Shown: piece after piece, positions 11,334-19,769 of the stretch | Position numbering within the stretch: the first letter of the stretch is position 1 | How the letters are laid out: each line of letters starts with the position of its first letter | NCBI GenBank assembly: GCA_947652115.1 | Contig: OX393565.1 | Span: 23,847,488-23,911,487 of the forward strand | DNA from: Blastomussa wellsi | Taxonomy: Eukaryota; Cnidaria; Anthozoa; Scleractinia; Plerogyridae | Reading direction: 5' to 3' | Length of the DNA stretch: 64,000 nucleotides | Program-made: the position numbers and the translations under genes | Notes under the pieces: generated by a model | The model's database searches: none | What the model saw: the letters and a program-made list of their open reading frames with translations, nothing else | Told to the model about the DNA's origin: nothing

Positions 11334-11869
11334 CTTTGTCTTTCATTCACTACTGTTAACAGATTAGTTTTGACAGGATCCAAGGGAAATACAGAATGCC
11401 AAGCGACTACCAAATGAGTACACGAGACTGAGAATCGTGGCAAGAAGTCGCATGCCGTTCTCCTTTCTACGTCACAGCTCTACTCGCCCCAGGTCCCATA
11501 AACGCGGACTTGAGCCAAATAATTCTCGACTTTAACCGCTCATAAAAAATAGAGGAATCATTCAAATCAAAAAATTTTTGCGCCAGTTTTCTTCACATAG
11601 CATAAACATTTATTGGAGCTGCAAATATATTTGGGGGTTAGGTGCACTTTAAAGGACACACGCACGGATAACGTCAAGTTTCTTTATTGTCTTAGTTTCT
11701 GTGGTCTCTTTCTTTATCGTTTCTTTATAATATAAAATAGATAGCTCCCATGTTGCCGTGCGTCCTTACAATAATAGATCACAAAAGACGTCAAAATGCG
11801 GTAAGAACATAGTGACACTGATAACTGAGATTCAATACACATCATTCCTGTACATGTAGGACAGAGACG

Positions 11870-12600
11870 GCGGAACGAGCGCCGGAGGCGCGAGTTTTTA
11901 GGGGTGCCTGGAGACATCCTCCCCCAGAAAATTTTGAAATCTAGAGGCTTGGAAATGGTATTTTCAACATTCACCATGAGATATTTCTTAAAAAAAGACA
12001 ACCTGGCCGGATAAGTGTAATATGACATGTACTTTGCTTGCTTACAGCAATATTTTGGAAGTATTGTAAGCTCGATACATATTGTTCACCATTCCAAGAT
12101 ATATCCTGGCTTTAGTACACTAACCTGGGTTTTTACACAACCTCCCTGTGTGTGGTAAACACGAAAAGTTTCCGACAGGCTTTGAACAAGGTTGTAGCTT
12201 TGTAAATTCTCGTCACTAAATGAAGCAAGTAGGATTCAAGCACTTGTTTCATCTGGTTAGTGTTCTATGTATTTTACGTCTTTTCTGAAATAACTACTGA
12301 GTATGAACTGAATTAACGTTAACGGAAGTAGTTCACTATTCAGTCAAAAATGTGATAAGATATTATTCCATGCTTAAAAATGATTCTGGAATGACGGCAA
12401 TAACTGCCGGTAACTTATTTTTTTCTACAACATGGCGCTTTTCCGTTTCATTTTTTTTTTTTTTTTTCATTATTTACGTTTTCCTTTCTTCATTATTTCT
12501 TCATACGACCCTTATACTAAAATAAAAAAATGTCATCGTCGTAAAAAGTGGGGGTGGGGGGTGTTGAAGCCCCCCCTCCCCCCAGACCCTCCCTATTCTG
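11870..12600 (-). repeat. dispersed repeat, copy B (inverted partner of 7.0-7.6 kb)
   Basis: Matches copy A in inverse order over about 650-730 bp, including AAGTTTCCGACAGGCTTTGA, AACTGAATTAACGTTAACGG and ATACGACCCTTATACTAAAA. A 16-base T-run at about 12454-12469 interrupts it. Ends are again G/C-homopolymer-rich. Non-coding. Confidence 0.65.
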
Positions 12601-12725
12601 AGTACTATAAAGTTCCGCTACAAAGTGATGGCTTTTTCATGCTGCAGGTATATAAAAGGCATAGAAATTTCTTGAGTTAGAGTAACTTCAAGAAGACGGG
12701 GAACAGGAGGAACAGACTACATAGA

Positions 12726-12797
12726 TACCAATCAATCAATCAACTTTATTTAAAACACGGTAAATTGCTCAGCAAGCTGGTTTTCAGACATGGATAA
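12726..12797 (-). mobile_element. LINE/SINE 3' tail (TCAATCAATCAACTTTATTT)
   Basis: Inverse copy of the tail at 10273-10341: TCAATCAATCAACTTTATTT then AAAACACGGTAAAT, and GCTCAGCAAGCTGG. A degenerate 3' end of a retroposon. Confidence 0.5.
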
Positions 12798-12912
12798 GAA
12801 ATTCAGTAGGCCTTCTGTAGGTATGAAATGGGTATTATTCTCCACCGAAGAAGGTGTACGAGAATGGTTTGGATCGCTGGGCTGAGGAATCCTGAATAAG
12901 AACTTTGATTAA

Positions 12913-12932
12913 CCCCCCCCCCCCCCCCCCCC
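12913..12932. repeat. poly-C tract (20 bases)
   Basis: Uninterrupted run of C. A second such run (19 bases) lies at 17127-17145, and a G-run of about 16 at 28297. Length in the assembly may be unreliable. Confidence 0.9.
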
Positions 12933-13193
12933 TCCTCCCTCCTCGACATAAACGGTATAGATTCAAGCAAAAAGGCAAGATGAAACAAAAGAAGGAATAT
13001 TTTAGGGTGTGTATTTATTGATGAGCTTACTTTACATTTCTATTCATTCATTTGTTCATTTATTAGCAATGCAGATCATGGTCGATCATGCAAACGACTT
13101 GGGTCAGTTTAGGTTAAATTTCAAGACTAATCTTGCATTACTTGCTCCTTGTTCATGGATGTACATTTCATTTTTCCGAGGTCGATAGTTTCC

Positions 13194-13840
13194 TTAAGTT
13201 TTGAAGTCCATTGGGCCCGCTTGATCGTTAAAATCGTTTGCTGCAGGGCTACAGATCATCCTCGCTCGTGTGCAGTACTCTCTCGTCTTTATCAAACCCT
13301 GAAATGTTGAGAGCAATGCACAGTTAACAAAAACCGACAAAACCCTAACGATTCAGCTTTATAAATATTACAGTCGAATCTTCATTAACGGGTATCTCTC
13401 TACAACATTTAGTCTGGAATAGATGATCGACTTGTTGAAGTTGCCCCAACTGTTCTTATCTGATTTTAACTGCTTTTTGTTTTAAACTGATTTTTATTCA
13501 GTTTTGCTTGACGCAAGCCTTGAACGGTTCAAGTACAAGTACTTAGACGAAAAACTCAATTTCAAATCATATCTATACGTTAGGGCTACTAACAACTGAA
13601 GAGCCAATTTTCTTAAAAAGGGAAAAAATCTTTCAAAAATTTGGTTCTATCATAGAAAATACGAGAAAGATTATCAAATTTAAGATAGTGAAAATGAACA
13701 GTAAATGAAAAACTCGATTACATGTAACAAACCTGAGAATTTCGTTTTCCAAAGCGACGTTGTCGAGACGGAGGCCCTGCAGCTTCCATTGACGAAATAA
13801 CCAACACCAAAAACACAACATGAATCAGTTTTCTGTTCAT
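13194..13840 (-). CDS. secreted peptide precursor 1 (candidate RFamide-type prohormone)
   Basis: Two coding exons, 13733-13840 and 13194-13298, joined in phase 0 through a GTTTGT..TTTCAG intron; 70 residues. Residues 1-20 (MNRKLIHVVFLVLVISSMEA) form a signal peptide. Next comes AGPPSRQRRFGKR: Gly-Lys-Arg is the standard amidation plus dibasic cleavage signal, so processing would give a peptide ending Arg-Phe-amide, the C-terminus typical of cnidarian RFamide neuropeptides. Exon 2 encodes GLIKTREYCTRARMICSPAA then an acidic tail ending MDFKT. Its two Cys, six residues apart, could form one disulfide ring. An acceptor (TTTTTCCAG) 21 bases before the ATG shows a 5'UTR intron. The paralogue lies 4.4 kb away on the same strand. 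The product is most likely secreted and cleaved in the regulated pathway. Function is inferred from layout only; a structural or defensive secreted peptide is possible. Confidence 0.65.
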
Positions 13841-13903
13841 TTTCTTTGCTCCTACAGTATCTGGAAAAATTAAGAGCGATAGCATTGAATTGAAGACTAA
13901 ACG

Positions 13904-14180
13904 ACACCCCTCTGTAACAGACCCACTGAAACCCTACCCAGTGGATTATTTTCCTCTACCCAGCGGAAATTTAGTCTCCCCTGTGCCCAGTGAATATTTT
14001 GATTTTACCCAGTGATTGTGCGGTGTGACCCAGCGTATTTTGTTTTCAAAAAAATAATAATAAATAAGCAAAATAAAACAGAAAACGAGCGGACCCAGTG
14101 GAAAATTAGCCAACCCGGTGACTTTTTCCCGAAAACTCAGTGAGGATAAAGATTCCACTGGGTCTGTTACAGAGGGGTGT
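13904..14180. mobile_element. small MITE in the 5'UTR intron of peptide gene 1
   Basis: A 277-bp element with terminal inverted repeats starting ACACCCCTCTGTAACAGACC at both ends. The inside repeats the motif ACCCAGTG/CCCAGCG about eight times. It sits between the 5'UTR donor and the coding exon of peptide gene 1 and is absent from the paralogue at 19.6 kb, so it inserted after the duplication. Confidence 0.7.
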
Positions 14181-14230
14181 TGAACGCGATCTAACACAAG
14201 GGAAGTGTAATTCAGCCCCCTTTGACTTAC

Positions 14231-14345
14231 AAGATGTTTTGTGGCGAAGAACAAAAGCCGGAACACTTCAGCAATTCACTCAGCTACTCGTTTGGAAATG
14301 TTGTGTCTCGAGCCGCTGCTGGAATCCCTTTATATATACTTGTTC
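14231..14345 (-). promoter_or_regulatory. TATA-box promoter and 5'UTR exon of peptide gene 1
   Basis: Read on the minus strand: TATATAAAG at 14329-14338, then GGGATTCCAGCAGCGGCTCG AGACACAAC, and a 5'UTR ending in a TCTT|GTAAGT donor at 14231/14230. The paralogous promoter at 19.7 kb has the same order (TATAAATGGGATGATTCCAG CG..CTCGA), which supports both as real core promoters. Transcription would begin about 30 bases below the TATA box. Confidence 0.55.
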
Positions 14346-14359
14346 TGGAACATAAAGAC

Positions 14360-16450
14360 GAACAATTACGGATTAATCAAGTAACCGTTTGAAATCGTCT
14401 AGTTTAATAGCGGTGAGTAAAATTTGCCGCCAATTATCATTATGTTCATAAGTGTCCTAATTGTTACTGGCTGAACTATATGCATGTGGAAATCAAATGC
14501 AAGCAGATTTATTTAGTCAATACCTATTTAAAAGAACTCGGGGGAGCCCTTCATTTCAAAAAGTATATCAGATCAAATCAGATTAGAAACTAGACGCCGA
14601 TATTTTGAAAACACTGAAAATGTTTTCACGCACTTTATTCGTCCAATATATTAGTGGCTGTGATAGAAATGGTTTAGGGGTGCAGATGAAATACCGCTTT
14701 ATAAATATAGAGATCAGTGAATTATGTTACACCCGGGATTGAAAGGCCCTCGACCACAAAGGTCATGTCTTGTACGTTCGAGCACCTCTTTGAGAAACGT
14801 GTTGTTGTCGCTGTTACTGTTGCAGTTGCAGTTGTCTGAAGCAGTCTCGTCATGTTTACAAGTTAACAAGTCAACAAATTTGAAACGTCACATCGTTCTG
14901 CTTCACTACATTTAGTTTCGCTTCTGATGCGACATTATAAATTTAACAAATAGACGCGAGCTTGTTGTGGTACGTCCTGTAATCGACCACGGAATTTCTT
15001 CACGAGGCCGCCTTTAAAGGAGTCCCTTTGGAGGTAATTTGTTGCTTATTTCTGAGAACTAACAGCACCGAAGACTGTAAACAGTTTGAGCGATTGAAGA
15101 TGTTTTGAAAGTTTTCAACTGAAGCGCGCGTGATGGCATCATACTATGTCATCGTGTTTCGATGAATATTTAGACCGCGAACATTAGCCAATGAGCGCGC
15201 GAGAATTTCTGCAGTTATGGTAAAAAACGCGCTTGTAGCCAAAAGTATATATAAAATGCTTCCTCTTTCCAAGCAGATGATTACTCAAAATCTCTTTTCA
15301 AATTATAATATATATTTCAAGGGACGTTGATCAATTTGCCGTAAAATATTAAAACTATTCAGTGAAAATTTGGCCAAGTAAGTTATTATCAGACGAAGTT
15401 GCATTTTGCGGGAGTTTTTGACCGAGCTGACCAATTTCTACCTCAATTTGCTACTGCGGCGGTAGCGTCTTTTTTTATTTCCTGGGCTCAAACGTAGACG
15501 TCCACTGATAAAGATTGAATGGGCACAACAAAAATTACAGCGAAAAACAACAGTCAACTACAACTAAAGCACTAAGACAGCGGAAAGATTTTCAACCGAC
15601 TTCCACCGACCATTCCTCTTCATAAGGCATTTTTAAATGCTGCCATAACCAACTCCTCTCAAAAGAAAATAAATTGCCTCCTTAGAAATTACTATTTTAA
15701 CCTTTAAGTAAATTTGCCTACTAGCTCAATTCTGCATCAGCTGCTTTCTGAAAGAAATCTTCCGACATGATCAATTTGAGCCTCAGCTTAGCTAGTTGGG
15801 CAATTTTTGGCGTCAGGACGTCAAAGGCTTAAGACCGACTTTGCTTTACAGTTGTTGCTAATAACTGTTAATAATAATAGCAAAATAGTTGCGATGCTTT
15901 AATTGATCCAATATGTGCTTTTCTTTTTTCGTTGAAATATTCAAAAACAAAATTATCGTTCAGGAAAAGATATTTGTTTGACTTTATAATTCGTGCCTCA
16001 GTTGCAGGTATTCATGCAAGCAGATTTTCAAGTTTCTTGCTTTCGCTATCAAGTAAAAAGCCATCGCCGTTTCCAACCGGCCATGCAATAAAACCAGGTA
16101 TTTACCGCTAGGTGTGTAACCAGGGGCTTCAGGCAAACCAAACGTATACTATCATCAATTCTGTTTGGCCGGTTTGCTTCATATATATAAAAGAACTTGC
16201 CTTCACAACGGAAAATTCAATTCTTGGCTGTTGTCTTCTTTTATTACCTGATCTTCAATATTTCTAGTTTAAAATAAAGTTATTTATTTTAAAGGTTATG
16301 CTGAACCGTCCAACTGGTGTTTAAGTACCGAAATCGATCCTAGGAAGAAGTAATCAGAGCTAACTACCTGTATCCGGTTAACGCACACAACAAATCAAGG
16401 CGTGATGAGTTTGTATACATCCCAGTTTGCACGAAACTACCAGCTATGCA
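14360..16450. other. upstream flank of peptide gene 1, no gene recognised
   Basis: AT-rich sequence belonging to duplication unit A. Blocks at 14.35-14.55 kb, 15.3-15.9 kb and 16.0-16.39 kb have counterparts at 19.76-19.95, 20.9-21.2 and 21.4-22.03 kb. No coding exon is visible. The stretch nearest the gene (14350-14540) is the most conserved and may hold enhancer elements. Confidence 0.45.
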
Positions 16451-16557
16451 GGCTAGCTTCCTATTTAGAGACCAGATATGTACGTCCGATAGCGTCTGAT
16501 AGTTTGACAGAACTCTAAACCTGGAAGTGCTGTTGCGCAGTACCTGTGTAATCCACC

Positions 16558-16790
16558 GTAAGCAAAAAGATGGCGGCTCATTTTACCACAATACCTTGCG
16601 ATCCAAACAAAGCCCACTGGGCATATAGAAACGTATGGTTTAACGGAAGTCGTTCCTTGTACTAACAACATTGCTCTTGCCGAGTTTGAATGACTTACAA
16701 CTTTTCTTTGTGTTTATACACGCTCTTTTAGGGGTTTCGCGCGCAAAGCATTATAGGTAAATGTACCAGTCGCCATCTTTTTGCTTAGAG
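16558..16790. mobile_element. short inverted-repeat element (AAGCAAAAAGATGGCG ends)
   Basis: The motif AAGCAAAAAGATGGCGGCTC at about 16560 is found in inverse near 16772-16788, with further paired bases inward (TTTTACC, ATACCTTGCG versus GCGCAAAGCATTAT). It is about 230 bp and non-coding. It lies just outside duplication unit A. Confidence 0.45.
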
Positions 16791-17149
16791 GCCATTGTCT
16801 TCTTGCTCCAATCACAGCTGTTGCTCCAATCTACAATTCCATTTCCAGGTTCTCTCTTTCTCCTTTTCCGAAAGGAAAACGAAACGAAAGTAGAGAGGGC
16901 CTGGGAGAGAGGGATGAGCTAAATTAAGGATTACAGAGGACACATATAACATGGGGAAGCGCGATGGAGTAATGGCTAGTGCGCTGGACTCTGTATCAAG
17001 TACACTGTTCACAGCCTTTCGATATTCCAACTCAAAAAAGAACGCAAGAAAAACAATCAACGAGGCTAGCGCAAATGCGGAGATGACGGGGATGGGCAGC
17101 AAGCGAATAGAAACTATTGTCTTGCTCCCCCCCCCCCCCCCCCCCATCT

Positions 17150-17310
17150 ACCAGCCATTTTTCGCTGGCGTCCAGTTCGCTCAGGGCCCATCTAGTTCGG
17201 ATCAAGCAGTCCTGATTCGAGCCCTGGCCGGGGCACTGGGAAAGACACTTTAATCTTATATTGCCCTCTTTATTAAGGTGCTGGTGGGAAGAAACTACGA
17301 TGGGCTAGAT
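17150..17310 (+). mobile_element. SINE fragment (B-box region)
   Basis: Contains CCTGATTCGAGCCCTGGCCG, a pol III B-box with flanks. CTGGGAAAGACACTTTAATC and a GATGGGCTAGA block follow. The same order is seen in copies at 55.3 and 60.9 kb. The region starting near 16965 (TGGCTAGTGCGCTGGACTC) resembles the matching A-box part, separated by unrelated sequence. Confidence 0.5.
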
Positions 17311-17634
17311 AGGGGGAGAGGTGGGAAGAGAGGGGAGGAGAGGGCGAGGAAATGGAAATACATCTAGTCTCTTCATATGGATTAGCTCCGGCCTGTTGGG
17401 TGCACATTTTTGTGTGTTCCTGTTAATGTTTCACAGTAGTAATGTATTAATTTAATGATATATTTATTGACTAGTTTACTACAAACGTATTCTTTTATTG
17501 ATTTTTTTTTCAAGGCAAATTCTACATTTGCGTCAATTTAGTTTAAGAATGCATTGTCCAAAGACATGTCAAAACAAGTCTCGCGTTTAGAACCTGTAAT
17601 GTATGTTGCTTGTGTGTAGAAATGATTTTCCAGA

Positions 17635-19565
17635 TCAGTTATCTTCACTGTTGAAGTCCATTGGGTCCGCTTGATCGTTCAAATCGTTTGCAGCAGGGCT
17701 ACAGATCATCCTCGCTCGTGCACAGTACTCTCTCGTCTTTATCAAACCCTGAAATGTTAAAAGAAAAACACAGAGCTAATTTCTATCTCGTCAGTAGAGG
17801 GACGTAACCGCGAGACGAAATTTAATGAATCCATTTTACCACTTCTTTTAACCCTTCTTTAAACCGCTTAAGATTTCATCCTGATGAATTCACCTATATT
17901 CTATCCTGTAAAAAGGCGGTTTAGCTGGACAGAGCGTGGTCACGAACACGACCGAGAATTTTATCTATTTATCTATTTTGGGCTTCTCGCTTCAAGCTAG
18001 CTATGTTCTCGCTACGCGCTCACACCCGCTCTGTAGAGGCAACACGTGCCAATTGACCTTATTCACGATAGCCGCCATATTTGTTTTCACATTGTAATGC
18101 AAATTAGGCACGTGATTTGTGAGGGGGCAAACAAGCCTAAATCGTCAAATTTGAGCAGGATTCTTGTCATGTTTAATAATTTTTTTCATAGCCATGCTTT
18201 GGTTTCTATTTTGCGCTTTAAATACTCTAAGTTTAACGCAATTTTGGTACTTTTATAAAACAGAAAACGGGTCAAGATATCGAGTAGCTATTTCAAACTA
18301 ACCTTATAATGAAATCATTATTGCATAACTTGGCTCTCAAATGTGGCTTTACCGCAGATACTTCACTGTTTAGGCCGTTCGATTTTCCAACAAACGGCAT
18401 CATTTCAATGTTTGCCCCCTGGCAGAAAACGTGGCTAATTTGCATTATAATATGAAAATCATCATGGCGGCTATCGTGAATATGTGGGGAAAGTTTCTAA
18501 AGAAACTGTGGTGCTTCGTCGGTGGGAAGGGCTAACGCTCGAAACGTCAGCAATTGAATCTCTTTACGGTGGCCAACTGACATTATCAACCCAGTTGATA
18601 AAACCAAATTATATCGTGAATATGGTCTATTATATTCGGAAAATCTTCGATTACATCATGTTGCATAGCAACTTCAGGGACAAACACTGCGGGCTCAGTC
18701 CCGTCTCGTAGGTCAGCTGTTGCTTGTGCCCTTTACTGCGCTAATACAAACCATCTGTTCTGCAGGCTATGAATATTAATATTCTGCCATCTTAAATCAT
18801 AATCTGGCACAAGCACTTAACTCCGCCTTTCCATGGCATGATGCGAGTTTCAGTATCAAAGCGTTGTTGTCAGGCTGCTCAGACAGTTTGCCGGTACTAT
18901 AAAAGCGATGTGTCCTGAAGTTAAAACCCAGAATGCTCTATCCACAGATCAACACGTCAACCCAGATCACCGCGCGCGCCTCGATCCCAAAAGGACCTCT
19001 TGAACATCGCATTAGATATAACTTTTTAACCTTTGTTTGTTTGTTTGTTTATTTGTTTGCTTGTTTGCCTGTTTGATCTGTTTTGTCTATATTGAGCCAC
19101 CACAAACGTTTTTCGGCTACTCAAATAGCACGAAGAACCTTTTTTTCAATTTGGCCTAACAACTGATTACATGACAAGCAACTTATACTTAGTTGTAATC
19201 AGAGATGAAAATCTATATTAGCTACGAAAATCTCAATTTTTGGGAAGGGTCCACTAGGGTTGCTATTTTCATACTTTTTTTAACAAATAAAAAACAACAA
19301 TAATTTTCTTTGCACAAAAAAAGAGCTTTGAATAAAATTCTGATAATAACAATATTATTGGCTTTCACTGCACGATCCTGCACTACATATCTTATGGATG
19401 GTAACTGGCAACAGCTAACTTAAAATTTAGAAAGAAAAAACTCGATTAACAAACCTTAGAATTTCGCTTTCCCCAGCGATTCACACGATTCGGGGGTGAA
19501 GCGGCTTGAGCCACTGAAATAAGAGCCAACACCAGAAACACAACACAAAGCAGTTTTCTATCCAT
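17635..19565 (-). CDS. secreted peptide precursor 2 (candidate RWamide-type prohormone)
   Basis: Two coding exons, 19455-19565 and 17635-17748, phase 0; 74 residues. The signal peptide starts MDRKLLCVVFLVLALISVAQ. The next segment, ASPPNRVNRWGKR, ends in an amidation plus dibasic site that would yield Asn-Arg-Trp-amide, where paralogue 1 would yield Arg-Arg-Phe-amide. Exon 2 encodes GLIKTREYCARARMICSPAA and an acidic tail ending MDFNSEDN. Over the first 22 residues of exon 2 the paralogues differ only at Thr/Ala next to the first Cys, while the part between signal peptide and GKR is largely different. A TTTTCACAG acceptor lies 25 bases upstream of the ATG (5'UTR intron). The coding intron is 1.7 kb versus 0.43 kb in gene 1. 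Function is not known; I infer a processed, secreted signalling peptide. Confidence 0.65.
18062..18480. mobile_element. MITE in the intron of peptide gene 2
   Basis: Terminal inverted repeats TTCACGATAGCCGCCAT(A/G) at 18062 and its inverse ending at 18480. Subterminal pairing also includes TAATGCAAATTAG(G/C)CACGT and its inverse. About 419 bp, no protein. Absent from the intron of gene 1. Confidence 0.65.
18515..18640 (+). mobile_element. retroelement fragment with degenerate hammerhead-ribozyme core
   Basis: GGGCTAACGCTCGAAACGTC AGC at 18530-18552 has the look of the stem II (GGGC/GCTC around TAAC), GAAA and short stem III plus cleavage site of minimal hammerhead ribozymes of Penelope-like elements. 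The expected CTGATGA box just upstream is corrupted (CGGTGGGA). It is followed by GGTGGCCAACTGACATTATC AACCCAGTTGATAAAACCAA, a block I associate with such element ends. Confidence 0.45.
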
Positions 19566-19669
19566 TTCCTACGATTGTGTACGATCTGTGAAAAGAAATA
19601 TGTGCAAGCATTGAATGTACGCGATCTACCAAAATGGAAATTCACGCAACTCAGTGAATAGCAACTTAC

Positions 19670-19765
19670 AAGCTTTTTTAGAGACGCAGAACTGAAAGAC
19701 AGAATGAATTCAGATTTTGTCACAAATTGTGGTTCGAGTCGCTGGAATCATCCCATTTATACTTG
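19670..19765 (-). promoter_or_regulatory. TATA-box promoter and 5'UTR exon of peptide gene 2
   Basis: TATAAA read on the minus strand at 19756-19761, in the context AAGTATAAATGGGATGATTC CAGCGACTCGAACCACAA. The 5'UTR ends at an AGCTT|GTAAGT donor at 19670/19669. The same layout holds at gene 1. Confidence 0.55.
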
Positions 19766-19769
19766 ATCA

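Larger units (their letters stand above)
10402..11648. mobile_element. TTAA-flanked DNA transposon encoding a THAP protein (Kolobok-like)
   Basis: A 1,247-bp element flanked by TTAA on both sides (10398-10401 and 11649-11652). Its ends are inverted repeats starting AGTGCACCTAACCCC. The inverted similarity continues inward: ACGTAGAAAGGAGAACG at about 10601 is matched in inverse near 11460, giving imperfect arms of roughly 200 bp. It encodes a THAP zinc finger on the + strand and an acidic frame on the - strand. THAP domain plus TTAA duplication is the combination described for Kolobok transposons; P elements also have THAP but make 8-bp duplications. No DDE catalytic domain is visible, so this copy is probably internally deleted. 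A sister element with the same ends lies at 46064-47051. Confidence 0.7.
13010..16390. repeat. segmental duplication, unit A (peptide gene 1)
   Basis: Sequence blocks here recur in the same order and orientation at 17450-22035. They include exon 2 of the peptide gene (about 90% identical), exon 1, the 5'UTR donor, the TATA region, an upstream block GCCGCCAATTATCATTATGT (14430 versus 19829), a block GGCAATTTT..GCGTC (15.8 versus 21.1 kb), and a distal block AGGAAGAA..GCTAACTA.CTGT (16.34 versus 21.98 kb). The span between blocks differs because of later insertions. Borders are approximate. Confidence 0.65.

Noticed and set aside
11048..11359. Continuation of the THAP open frame beyond 11047
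   Set aside because: Follows a GTAAGA donor and overlaps the antisense acidic frame; the sequence no longer resembles a THAP protein.
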